Under the pieces are notes generated by a model. That model did not search any database and was not told the origin of the DNA. It saw only the letters and a program-made list of their open reading frames with translations. The position numbers and the translations under genes are program-made. From CAVTRI01 sp963737075 (GTDB taxonomy: Bacteria; Actinomycetota; Acidimicrobiia; Acidimicrobiales; Palsa-688), in NCBI GenBank assembly GCA_963737075.1, contig CAVTRI010000001.1, positions 1 through 64,000 on the forward strand: a stretch of DNA of 64,000 nucleotides, in the 5' to 3' direction. This document shows, in pieces, positions 52,728 to 60,673 of the stretch (positions are counted from its first letter, which is position 1; every line of letters begins with the position of its first letter).

Positions 52728-53918
52728 ACAGGTCTTCCGCGACGACTGGGGCAGGGTGCTGGCATCGCTGGTCGGTTATCTCGGCGACATCGAGTTGGCC
52801 GAAGACGCCGCCCAGGAAGCGTTCGCGACTGCCGCCGAACGCTGGCCGCGCGAAGGCGTCCCCGCGAACCCGACGGGGTGGCTGATCACGACCGCCCGCA
52901 ACCGCGCCATCGACCGCCTCCGGCGCGAACGGACCCTGACCGCGAAGACCGAGCAGCTCGAGCGGCAGCTGCGCGACCGACCGGAGGAAACGATGGACGA
53001 GACGGCGACGTTCCCCCACGAGCGGCTGGAGCTGATCTTCAGCTGCTGCCATCCGGCGCTCGCGCTCGACGCTCAGGTCGGACTCACGCTGCGCACGCTC
53101 GGCGGCCTTTCGACCGAGGAGATAGCACACGCCTTCATCGTCCCGTTCGCCACGATGAGCAAACGCTTGACACGCGCCAAGCACAAGATCCGCGACGCCG
53201 GCATCCCGTTTGCCGTCCCCCCCGACCACCTTCTGCCCGAACGCCTCGACGCCGTGCTCGCTGTCATCTACCTGATCTTCAACGAAGGCTGGGGCGGCGG
53301 CCGCGTCGACCTGTCGGCAGAGGCGATCCGCCTCGGGCGTTCCCTCGTCGAGCTGATGCCCGACGAAGCCGAAGCGCACGCCCTGCTCGCCCTCATGCTC
53401 ATAAACCACGCCCGCACCGCCTCCCGCATCCGAGGCGACGAACTCATCCTGCTCGACGACCAGGACCGGTCACTGTGGGACCAGCAACAGATCGACGAAG
53501 GCCAAAAGCTGCTAGGACGCGCGCTCGCCCTCCAGGGAAGCGGGCCCTACACCATCCAGGCAGCGATCGCCGACCAACACCTTCAGCAACACGCGACTGG
53601 GAGAACATTGCTCTCCTTTACCAGCGGCTCGAGCACCTCACTCACTCGCCGGTCGTGACCATGAACCGGGCCATCGCCGTCGCCGAACTCCAGGGACCCG
53701 AAGCCGCCCTCGCCCTGCTCGACCCCCTCGAGCTCGACGACTATCGCTACTACCACTCCACACGAGCTGACCTGCTGCGACGCCTCGGCCGCCACGCCCA
53801 AGCGCGCGCCGCCTACGCACGCGCCCTAGAGCTAACTCAGCCAGGACCGGAACAGCGGTTTCTCGAGAACCGCCTCGCCGATCTCGCCAAAAGCGCCGAA
53901 CAACACCCGGACCGCTAG
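52720..53918 (+). CDS. ECF42-type RNA polymerase sigma factor with C-terminal TPR-like extension, frameshifted
   Basis: The sigma-2 region (FRDDWGRVLASLVGYLGDIELAEDAAQEAFATAAERWP) and sigma-4 region (DAQVGLTLRTLGGLSTEEIAHAFIVPFATMSKRLTRAKHKIRDAG) are complete, and a helical extension of about 200 residues (LPDHLL...) follows, typical of ECF42. The frame shifts by one base near 53600; the rest (DWENIALLYQRLEHLTHSPVVTMNRAIAVAELQGPEAAL) is in another frame to 53918. The GTG start overlaps the DGPF stop. It should recognise the two TGTCCG-N17-CGTC promoters upstream. Confidence 0.88.
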
Positions 53919-54287
53919 GTGGTCAGCCAGGTACAACCGAACGTCGCGTCCGGGCCCTACGTCGCCGCGCACGCAAGATGTGCGCATCAGTAGGCAATCC
54001 GCCCGCGATCGCGAGGAACTGAACGCCTCGGCGCGCCAGATGCGGACCGATGCCCGGCTGACGACGCGTTGAAGCGTCAGACGCTGAGTCAACTGGCGCG
54101 TTGACAGGTCACCCGCACCCTTTCACCCGCCACTTGCCCCGGCCGCTGACACCTCCGCGCGCCACTTGCCACCGAGTGCCCGGGCGATCGGCGGAGTTCA
54201 TAGTCGGGTGCTGCCAGGTCGGGCGACAGACCTCGCCTGCCATCAGGCAGACTCGCGCTGGTGGTGGACGGAGGTGAGGAGGTCCGG
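53919..54287. other. Intergenic region with two adjacent perfect inverted repeats
   Basis: No coding frame here is supported. Two inverted repeats lie 2 bp apart: AGCGTC-A-GACGCT (54073-54085) and GTCAAC-TGGCGC-GTTGAC (54088-54105). They follow the sigma operon and precede the beta-lactamase-like gene by about 180 bp. They may serve as a terminator pair or an operator. No poly-U is present. Confidence 0.5.
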
Positions 54288-55718
54288 ATGGGGAAGTTGG
54301 TGGCCAACCTGGGGCCGATCCAGCGGGCGCTGGACACACTGGCGGCCTACCACCGCGTCCCTGGCGCCTCGCTGGCCGTCCTGGATGGGGATCAGCTCAT
54401 CGAGGCAGTGACGGGGGTGGCCAGCCTCAACACGGGGGTCGAGGTCACGCCCCAGACGCTGTTCCAGATCGGCTCGAACACCAAGCTGTACACCACGACG
54501 CTGGTGATGCAGCTGGTGGACCAGGGCAGGGTCGATCTCGACCGCCCGGTGCGGTCCTATGTCGAGGACTTGCAACTGGCCGACGAGAAGGCCGCCGCTC
54601 AGATCACCGTCCGTCATTTGTTGACCCACTCGAGCGGGATCCAGGGCGACCACTTCGAGGACTTCGGCCGGGGCGACGACAGCATCGCCCGTTATGTTGG
54701 GTCGCTGAGGTCAGTCACCCAGGTGCATCCGCCGGGGGAGCGGTTCTCGTACTGCAACAGCGGTTTCACACTGGCCGGGCACGTGGTCGAACGGGTGACC
54801 GGCCAGCCCTACCACCACATTCTCGCTGAACGGCTCCTGAAGCCGCTCGGGCTGCGGGCCACCACCGTGCTGGCAGAGGAGATGCTCGCCTTCCGGTACG
54901 CGGCGGGCCACGGCGGCGGTGAATCGGGGCGCCCGGCCGTGGTACCCACGATCCTGATGCCGCAGTCCAGCACCCCGGCGGGCAGCGTCACGTCGGCGAC
55001 GGCAGCCGATGTGCTCGGCTTCGTCCGCATGCACCTCGAGGGCGGGCTGGCGTCGGACGGGGCCCGGGTGCTCTCGGCGGACAGCGTGCGGGCGATGCAG
55101 CGCCCCCACTACCCCATGCCGGGTTCCGCCGCCGCCAACGCCCACATCGGCCTGGGATGGATGATCGGCGACTGGGACGGCGAGCGGGCCATAGGACACG
55201 GCGGCGGCACCCTTGGCCAACTGTCCTTCCTGCAGGTGCTGCCCGACCGGCGCTTCGCCGTATGCCTCCTCACCAACTCCTCTACCGGGGGCCTCCTGTG
55301 GCGCGAGCTCGGAGGGTACCTGTTCGAGGAGCTGGCCGGCGTCACGATGCCCAAGCTCCCCCAACCACCCGACCCGCCCCCCGCCATCGACTTGGGCAGG
55401 TATAAGGGCAGGTTCGAACGGCTGTCGCAGTCCTACGACCTGGCCATGAAAGACGGTGAGCTGATCATGTCGACCACGGCTTCCGGTCCGCTAGCCGACC
55501 ACATGCCGCCCCAAAAGCTGCGCCTGCGACCCATCGACAACGAGCGGTTCTACACCAAGATGCCGGCCGGGGAAACGCTCATCGTCTTCTCGGACTTTGA
55601 CAGCAATGGGCGGCCCGGTCACCTGTTCACGGGAAGAACAGCGCCCCGCGCCCCACAGCCACCAGCCAAGGGCAAGAAACCCCGTCCCGGCAAGGCGGCC
55701 TCGCCGGGCCGGTCGTGA
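54288..55718 (+). CDS. Serine hydrolase of the beta-lactamase/DD-peptidase class C family
   Basis: This 476-residue protein has a catalytic domain in about residues 1-340: the SxxK motif is SNTK (FQIGSNTKLYTTTL), the YxN motif YCN (FSYCNSGF), and the third motif is HGG (GHGGGTLGQL). A C-terminal DUF3471-like beta domain follows (residues 360-450), ending with a basic Pro-Lys-rich tail. No signal peptide is seen, so it may be cytoplasmic, as many class-C esterases are. ATG 54288 follows GAGGAGG by 7 bp. Likely an esterase or peptidase rather than a true beta-lactamase. Confidence 0.87.
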   Translation: MGKLVANLGPIQRALDTLAAYHRVPGASLAVLDGDQLIEAVTGVASLNTGVEVTPQTLFQIGSNTKLYTTTLVMQLVDQGRVDLDRPVRSYVEDLQLADEKAAAQITVRHLLTHSSGIQGDHFEDFGRGDDSIARYVGSLRSVTQVHPPGERFSYCNSGFTLAGHVVERVTGQPYHHILAERLLKPLGLRATTVLAEEMLAFRYAAGHGGGESGRPAVVPTILMPQSSTPAGSVTSATAADVLGFVRMHLEGGLASDGARVLSADSVRAMQRPHYPMPGSAAANAHIGLGWMIGDWDGERAIGHGGGTLGQLSFLQVLPDRRFAVCLLTNSSTGGLLWRELGGYLFEELAGVTMPKLPQPPDPPPAIDLGRYKGRFERLSQSYDLAMKDGELIMSTTASGPLADHMPPQKLRLRPIDNERFYTKMPAGETLIVFSDFDSNGRPGHLFTGRTAPRAPQPPAKGKKPRPGKAASPGRS

Positions 55719-55779
55719 CGTCACAGCGGCTCATGCCGCCATTGACCATCACCAAGCTCGGACCGGGAACTGACAAACG

Positions 55780-55866
55780 CTATCCGGCACCGAGGAAGCT
55801 TTCTGCAACGCCGGCGCCGATGCCTCGGGAGGCTCCGGTGACGGTAGCGACTCCACGCGAGGCCAT
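55780..55866 (-). pseudogene. Short-chain dehydrogenase N-terminal stub
   Basis: From ATG 55866 the frame reads MASRGVATVTGASRGIGAGV then AESFLGAG and stops at TAG (55780-55782), where relatives continue with Tyr-Arg/His. TGASRGIGAG is the complete cofactor motif of classical SDRs. Downstream the remaining 220 residues are absent, apart from a possible CDVT fragment. It is a remnant, 53 bp upstream of the start of the DUF3237 gene reading the same way. Confidence 0.65.
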
Positions 55867-55919
55867 AGAGTCGCCTTCGCGATGTGTCGCCAATGGCTTT
55901 CTGGAGTCGGATAGCCGGC

Positions 55920-56393
55920 TCATCTGACGAGATAGACCTCATAGATGACACCTCCGGGCTGTCGGCCTCCGACACTGATAAATATGCCTTTGTTTAACCA
56001 AACGAGGCTGTCGGCCCCGGTTTCGATTTTGACGGAAGTGCGGAACGTATATTCACCTGCGTCGACGTCTTCCCCGCGTCCGAGACGCTCGAGGACCACC
56101 GTGCTTCCGTGGCGCACAGCTTGTGATTGAACATAGAGAAGATCTCCGCGTTCGGTTTCCAGCGTGTAGCGGACGTCGCCGAGGGCAGTGCCATCTGGAA
56201 GAATGATCTGCCAATCGGCGCTGCCTCCCGGAAGAAGCGTCCCGCGCAGCTCAGGTCCGCTGAAGGTCCCGCCGGTCAATGGAACGATGCGCCGGTGACC
56301 AGCGGAGATCTCGCCGACGTCCTGGGGGTCGCCGACAAACGCTTCCAAGCGGTAGATCAGGTTCAAGCGTGGATCGGGAAGACAAAAATTCAC
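55920..56393 (-). CDS. DUF3237 family protein
   Basis: This 157-residue protein matches DUF3237: LIYRLEAFVGDPQDVGEISAGHRRIVPLTGGTFSGPELRGTLLPGGSADWQIILPDGTALGDVRYTLETERGDLLYVQSQ, then FRTSVKIETGADSLVWLNKGIFISVGGRQPGGVIYEVYLVR. The fold is a small beta barrel related to lipocalin-like ligand-binding proteins. I take GTG 56393 (NFCLPDPRL) as start, since upstream sequence lacks similarity. No activity is known for the family. Confidence 0.85.
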   Translation of the reverse strand: MNFCLPDPRLNLIYRLEAFVGDPQDVGEISAGHRRIVPLTGGTFSGPELRGTLLPGGSADWQIILPDGTALGDVRYTLETERGDLLYVQSQAVRHGSTVVLERLGRGEDVDAGEYTFRTSVKIETGADSLVWLNKGIFISVGGRQPGGVIYEVYLVR

Positions 56394-56540
56394 GGCTTCA
56401 CTCCCGGTTTGGTTTCGGTCGCTTCGAGAATCGAGCGACGTGTCCGTGACGGTGCGCTCGAGACGGCGGTGGTCAGCGTGGTCAAGACCATCTGGGTGGA
56501 GGTGCGACCAAAGGGGTGGCACGGCCGAGGCGGCAAGGCA

Positions 56541-56963
56541 TCAGGCCCCAGCGATCAGGGACCGTGCCTCTGCCGGGCCGACTACGAGATCGTGAAGGTC
56601 GCCACCCACCTCGAGTCGACCCGACTGTTTGATCCCGCCGACCTTCATCGGCTCGAAGCCGGCCGTCCGGATCAACCGCTCGACTTCGTCACTGCCACGG
56701 TCGTCGGTCACGTAGAAGAGGACGGCCGGTTCGCGTGACCGGTTGCTCGAAGACTCGAAGTGATCGGCCGACATGGTGCCGAACGCCATGGCCAAACGTG
56801 CCCCTGTCGGCAACCATCCGGCGACAGTCTCGCCGATCGCCCCCGCCAGCGTTCGTGCCGACTCCTTGTCGGGGCTCGAGAGCTGGAGGGACTCGCCGCC
56901 GGAGGCGAGCCAGCGGGCGATGGCCGATCCGATCCCTCCAGTGCCGATGATGGCGGTGATCAT
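56541..56963 (-). pseudogene. F420-dependent NADP reductase-like protein with an internal deletion
   Basis: The N-terminus MITAIIGTGGIGSAIARWLASGG is a Rossmann motif of the NADPH:F420 reductase/ProC-like group, and the C-terminal half carries ETVAGWLPTGARLAMAFGTMSADHFESSS and VLFYVTDDRGSDEVERLIRTAGFEPMKVGGI. Normal family members have about 210 residues; here 140 remain, and the middle strand-helix part (with the VxLAVP-type motif) is missing between SPDKESARTLAGAI and ETV. An in-frame deletion of roughly 60-70 codons would explain it. Loss of activity is likely. Confidence 0.65.
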
Positions 56964-57129
56964 GATCGAAGTCTCCGCAGCGTCACGGTGCTGACGTCGA
57001 GCGCATGGGACATCGACGGTGCCACTAGAGTCACGGCATCTCCCTGAGAGCGGGGAATGGCGGGGAGGTGCCGTCGTCCCCGGTGTCGCCCGCGAGTATG
57101 CCTATCCGGCTCCGACCGACGCACGGAAC

Positions 57130-57581
57130 TCACGCGGACTCGTCGACGGACGAACTTGGTGGCCACTGAGGAGGCACCCAGTCCCCCTCGGGGTCTGTGG
57201 TTTGCCCAACTTCGATCAGATGACCATCGGGATCGCGGATGTAGCCACGGATTTCGTACTGGTGTTGCTTCGGTGGCGTCAGGAATTGAGCACCCCGGGC
57301 GCTCCATTCGGCGTACACGGCCTCGATGTCTTTGACTCGAATATTGAGGAAGCTGCTAACCCGGTCGGGATCGCCAGGCGTCTCCAGGGTGACCTCCGGC
57401 TTGTCGTCGGTCGGGCCTCCGCCGACGTTAATGATGATCCAGCTATTGGCTAGTGCGACATAGGTCAGCCCTCCGGGGCCGGAGAAGGCCAACCGGCCTC
57501 CGAGCACTAGCGCTCGACATCGCTCGAGACGATAAAGTGGGCCAGCACGATTCCCTCTGGGGGCCGTGGGAGCTCGGACAT
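57130..57581 (-). pseudogene. Glyoxalase/VOC-family protein with a small deletion and frame break
   Basis: ATG 57581 follows GGAGGTAGCAG and gives MSELPRPPEGIVLAHFIVSSDVER, the usual N-terminus, but TAG follows within one codon. One frame over, VLGGRLAFSGPGGLTYVALANSWIIINVGGGPTDDKPEVTLETP then continues to the end (YIRDPDGHLIEVGQTTDPEGD). About 7 residues, expected as SRRFYTE between VER and VLGGR, are gone and one base too many or few remains. The C-terminal metal-binding Glu (HLIEV) is present. Deletion rather than sequencing error is likely, as several bases are lost. Confidence 0.7.
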
Positions 57582-58144
57582 CTGCTACCTCCACTGGTTG
57601 GGTCTCACACCCGCTTGCGACGGGGTCTGCAGCTGGTGTTATGACGAACGCACATTGCTTCTGTTTCCACGGCCAGGCTGTCACGTTTCCAACCGTACGG
57701 ACGTACCCCGGATCACGACGACGGTCTGGCCCGCCGGCTCGCTCGGTGCAGGTGGCTCGGTGGCATGGATCGGAGGCGTTGCGGCGCCGCGGCCTCCGAC
57801 TCCTCTCGAGCGACCGAGCATGGGCGCGACACACGATCCCATCGTGCGAGTTTCCGGCCTCTCGGCGAGTGCGCACGGTGCTGTCGATTGGGGCGCGTTC
57901 GGCGTCCACGAAGCCGGCGCGGGCTGTGCCTCTGGTCAGGTGTTCAGCGCGCTCGCGGCGGCAAACGGGGCCCGCGCGGAACCCGTTGGCGCGTCCCACC
58001 GACCCGGCGTTTGTGGACGGGGCGCAGCGAAGCAACGCGGTCCTTCTGCGGCATCTCGAGCAGCGGGGTTCAGCGAAATCGATAGTCGACCTCGGGAAAT
58101 CGCTGTCGCCCAGCCTCGACCACCGGCCAAGATATGCCGTGGTA
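57582..58144. other. Region without a supported gene
   Basis: These 560 bp lie between the VOC remnant and the phytanoyl-CoA dioxygenase-like gene. Open frames on both strands are Arg/Ser/Pro-rich and show no motif. No repeat or promoter stands out. It may be the remains of lost genes. Confidence 0.5.
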
Positions 58145-58969
58145 ATGAGCGCTGACGAACTGCGGCGACTGAACACAATGGGCTGGACTCGGATCCCGAA
58201 GGTGGTTAGCCCCGCAGAAGTGACTGTGATGGCCGAACGAATATGGGCGTTCTATGCCAAGCGGGGCGTCATGCAGTTCGACCCGACAAGCTGGCCCGCT
58301 GGCCTTAGCTCGAAGAACCAAGGCCTTCGACAATCGGGGGTGTTCAATCGTTTCGCTAATACCGTGACCACCGCGCTCATCGACCAGCTTCTCGGTGCCG
58401 GTAGCTGGAGCGAATCCGAAGGTTGGGGGCCAGTCCTCATCACTTGGCCCCAATCCGGACCGTGGCAGCTGCCGCACAAGAACTGGCACGTCGATCTTCC
58501 AGTCCGCGGCTATCCCGACCGTCCAGCAGCAGCTCGCCTCTTCGGCTATATCAGCCAGGTCGGACCCGCTGGCGGCGGCACTTTGATCGTGGAAGGCAGC
58601 CACGAGCTAGCCCGTCGGCTGATCACTACCAGCCCAGGACATGATCTCGGTCAATCGTCAGACCTGCGCCGAATCTTGGACCGCCGACACCCCTGGTTCA
58701 GGGCGCTCAATCGCCCGGGAGGAGACCGACTCCAGCAGTTCATGATCGACGGCGAGGAAATAGATGGGGTCACTGTCCGAGTGATCGAGCTAACCGGTGA
58801 ACCCGGAGACGTCGTGGCAATGATGCCATGGACTATGCACAATTTCTCCATGAACATCGCGGCCCAGCCGCGCTTCATGGTGACCCATACGGTGATGCGC
58901 CATGACCAAGCGTTCTACCCCGCCATTCCCCACTCCGCCAAGCGAGGGCCGTCACCGGTCATCTCCTGA
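58145..58969 (+). CDS. Phytanoyl-CoA dioxygenase-like Fe(II)/2-oxoglutarate enzyme
   Basis: This 274-residue protein has the PhyH fold: MSADELRRLNTMGWTRIPKVVSPAEVTVMAERIWAFY, the iron-ligand pair HxD in KNWHVDLPVRGYP, and a distal His and Arg region EPGDVVAMMPWTMHNFSMNIAAQPRFMVTHTV. The three iron ligands (His-Val-Asp and the later His) and the 2OG-binding Arg are present. Substrate unknown; the family hydroxylates lipids and natural products. The upstream in-frame part (57566-58144) has no similarity, so ATG 58145 is used. Confidence 0.82.
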   Translation: MSADELRRLNTMGWTRIPKVVSPAEVTVMAERIWAFYAKRGVMQFDPTSWPAGLSSKNQGLRQSGVFNRFANTVTTALIDQLLGAGSWSESEGWGPVLITWPQSGPWQLPHKNWHVDLPVRGYPDRPAAARLFGYISQVGPAGGGTLIVEGSHELARRLITTSPGHDLGQSSDLRRILDRRHPWFRALNRPGGDRLQQFMIDGEEIDGVTVRVIELTGEPGDVVAMMPWTMHNFSMNIAAQPRFMVTHTVMRHDQAFYPAIPHSAKRGPSPVIS

Positions 58970-59157
58970 TGGCTCGATCCCCACAGAACGGCCACGCCCC
59001 TCCCGATGCCTCAACAAGTCGCGCCTCCCGACCGCTCCGAGCATCTGGCCTGGGTTATCGGGGGGCGCTCCGCGTTGAAATTTGGGGGTGGCCCGTTACC
59101 GCTTGACCTGTTGGCGCGAGGAGATTGTTGTGGCGACCGTCGTACACCGGACCGGGC

Positions 59158-59472
59158 TCACCGACGGGCGTGTCTGGCTGGTTTGCGGGCGTTGCGGTCG
59201 ACGAGTACGTCCAAGACCTCGCCGATGGTCCGTTCTCGGCCGATGGTTTCCGGCAGGGGGAGGTGGGTTTGGATCTGGTAGCGGTTGCGACGTCCGTCGG
59301 TGTCTTCGTCCTTGACGACGTAGCCGGCGGTGGTGAGGTCGGTGACGATGGCATAGGCGCTGCGCTCGGTGATCCCGACTCTTGTGGCGATGTCGCGCAG
59401 GCGGACCCCGGGGTCGTGGGCGATGCAGAGGAGGACCCGGGCATGATTGGTGAGGAAGCTCCAAGCGCTCAT
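59158..59472 (-). CDS. Winged-helix (ArsR/MarR-like) transcriptional regulator
   Basis: This 104-residue protein is a compact winged-helix domain: NHARVLLCIAHDPGVRLRDIATRVGITERSAYAIVTDLTTAGYVVKDEDTDGRRNRYQIQTHL, with the recognition helix GITERSAYAIVTDL and wing DGRRNRYQI. It is divergent from the hsp20 gene; four CTAG sites spaced 13-14 bp lie between them. The ligand or signal is unknown. Its small size and clean fold make it a good candidate repressor of this module. Confidence 0.85.
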   Translation of the reverse strand: MSAWSFLTNHARVLLCIAHDPGVRLRDIATRVGITERSAYAIVTDLTTAGYVVKDEDTDGRRNRYQIQTHLPLPETIGRERTIGEVLDVLVDRNARKPARHARR

Positions 59473-59482
59473 CGTGAGGAGC

Positions 59483-59535
59483 CTAGCGAACTATTCTAGA
59501 AATATGTTGCTAGTACCTTGAAGCTAGAGTATGGT
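59483..59535. promoter_or_regulatory. hsp20 control region: four phased CTAG sites and a sigma-A-like promoter
   Basis: CTAG occurs at 59483, 59496, 59510 and 59524, at intervals of 13, 14 and 14 bp. CTAG is normally very rare in high-GC actinobacteria. A promoter for hsp20 reads TTGCTA (59507-59512), 17 bp, TATGGT (59530-59535), so two CTAG sites fall inside the promoter. Binding by the divergent winged-helix protein is inferred. Confidence 0.6.
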
Positions 59536-59606
59536 GGGTTGCAGACGTTCGAGGCATGGCGGTCACAGACCGCGAGCTGTTCGGGCGTCCAAGAAAGGAT
59601 CCAACC

Positions 59607-60044
59607 ATGTTGATGCGATTCGAACCGTTGCGCGAGTTCGACCGGATCACCGAGGAGATGCTCGCCGAACGTCGGGTTCGTCAAGTTCCAGTCGACGCCT
59701 ACCGTCGGGGCAACGAGTTCAAGGTTGATCTTGACCTGCCCGGCGCCGATCCGGGATCGATCGAGCTGACCGTCGAAAAAGACGTGCTCACGGTGCGGGC
59801 CACCCGCACGCCGCTGCAGGCAGAGGGCGACGATTTCGTTATGGCAGAGCGGGGCCACGGCCAGTTCAGCCGCCGACTGTTCCTTGGTGAAGGCCTTGAC
59901 CGGGACAACATCAGCGCCATCTATCACGACGGGGTGCTCACCATCACCATCCCCGTTGCCGAGCAGGCCAAGCCCCGCAAGGTCGAGGTCACCCACATAG
60001 GAAGTGTGGCACAGGCTGTCGAGGCAGCCACGCTTAAAGCCTGA
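59607..60044 (+). CDS. Small heat-shock protein, Hsp20 / alpha-crystallin family
   Basis: This 145-residue chaperone starts at ATG 59607 (MLMRFEPLREFDRITEEML) after AAAGGA. The alpha-crystallin domain covers about residues 33-130: PVDAYRRGNEFKVDLDLPGADPGSIELTVEKDVLTVRATR, RGHGQFSRRLFLGEGLDRDNISAIYHDGVLTITIPVAE. The final IxI-like motif is TITIPV. Hsp20 binds unfolding proteins. Its promoter overlaps the CTAG array and the divergent regulator. The stop codon lies in a perfect inverted repeat (60038-60054). Confidence 0.93.
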   Translation: MLMRFEPLREFDRITEEMLAERRVRQVPVDAYRRGNEFKVDLDLPGADPGSIELTVEKDVLTVRATRTPLQAEGDDFVMAERGHGQFSRRLFLGEGLDRDNISAIYHDGVLTITIPVAEQAKPRKVEVTHIGSVAQAVEAATLKA

Positions 60045-60054
60045 GCGTCAGGCT
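60038..60054 (+). terminator. Hairpin overlapping the hsp20 stop codon
   Basis: AGCCTGA-GCG-TCAGGCT is a perfect 7-bp stem with a 3-nt loop; the TGA of hsp20 lies in its left arm. No U tract follows. The same 14-bp core CCTGAGCGTCAGGC recurs at 49765-49778, overlapping the stop of the SnoaL gene. Confidence 0.5.
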
Positions 60055-60131
60055 GCCACCGACGAAAATGAAACCTCTTCGAAGGTGGTTTGTCGTCGGG
60101 CTCCACCAACGCGATCAGAGAGGAGGGCGAA

Positions 60132-60176
60132 GTGTCGACACAGAGTTCGCCCAGCGAGGTTGATCCATCTACCTGA
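60132..60176 (+). CDS. Possible 14-residue leader peptide
   Basis: GTG 60132 stands 5 bp after AGGAGG and opens a short frame, VSTQSSPSEVDPST, stopping with TGA at 60174-60176. The strong ribosome-binding site is unusual for such a short frame. A long stable hairpin begins 4 bp after its stop, an arrangement like a ribosome-mediated attenuator, though no run of regulatory codons is present. Translation is unproven. Confidence 0.35.
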   Translation: MSTQSSPSEVDPST

Positions 60177-60179
60177 AAC

Positions 60180-60221
60180 GACCCGGGAGGCGATCACATC
60201 AGGTTGATCACCGCCCGGGTC
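60180..60221 (+). terminator. Long hairpin after the leader peptide
   Basis: The 17-nt arms at 60180-60196 and 60205-60221 pair at 15 of 17 positions (outer arm GACCCGGG with CCCGGGTC, inner GATCA with TGATC), around the 8-nt loop CATCAGGT. It is the most stable hairpin seen in the window and could terminate or attenuate transcription from hsp20 towards the zinc-ribbon and slipin genes. Confidence 0.6.
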
Positions 60222-60392
60222 CCAATACTCACCCGTTATCATTTTCCGGTTCTTCGACTAGAACCGGCCCCAATGTCCGTGCTGCGCCCGTGCGCAACGC
60301 CCGAGACGAGGAGGTCCCCCCCGTGCGAGCAGAACCGGAAATGATGACGGGCCACCCAAGAACGCAAACTGACACGCCACCCGAGGATTGAA

Positions 60393-60566
60393 ATGAACCC
60401 CCAACCGGCCCGAGCCATGCCATTGCCGCAGAGGAACTGCGGGCGCTGCCAGCGCGCATTCGACGGCGACCCCGACCTGTTTTTCCAGACCGACTGGGCC
60501 CTCTGCCCGGAATGCGCCGACATCCTCCTTCCCTCGCGCCACAGCACCCCACTGGTGCTGCCCTGA
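60393..60566 (+). CDS. Zinc-ribbon microprotein, 57 residues
   Basis: ATG 60393, with GAGG 7 bp upstream, opens a 57-codon frame. The centre reads RNCGRCQRAFDGDPDLFFQ followed by WALCPECADILLP, that is CxxC-N18-CxxC, a predicted zinc ribbon with conserved spacing. Short proteins of this sort (CxxCxxxF...CxxC) occur next to stress genes in actinobacteria. It sits between hsp20 and a slipin on the same strand. Binding partner unknown. Confidence 0.72.
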   Translation: MNPQPARAMPLPQRNCGRCQRAFDGDPDLFFQTDWALCPECADILLPSRHSTPLVLP

Positions 60567-60673
60567 CGACACGTCTCGGCGAATCGAACCTCCGACCCGG
60601 AACCGCTCGAGTTCGCCATCGTCCATATATCAAGACCGGTAGCTGAATCAGCACCGGGGTCGAAAGTCAGATC

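Noticed and set aside
57566..58144. N-terminal extension of the phytanoyl-CoA dioxygenase frame
   Set aside because: The added 190 residues are basic and Ser/Arg-rich with no similarity; the family start coincides with ATG 58145.
58970..59157. Possible insertion-sequence end upstream of the winged-helix gene
   Set aside because: No inverted repeat pair, target duplication or transposase frame could be found.
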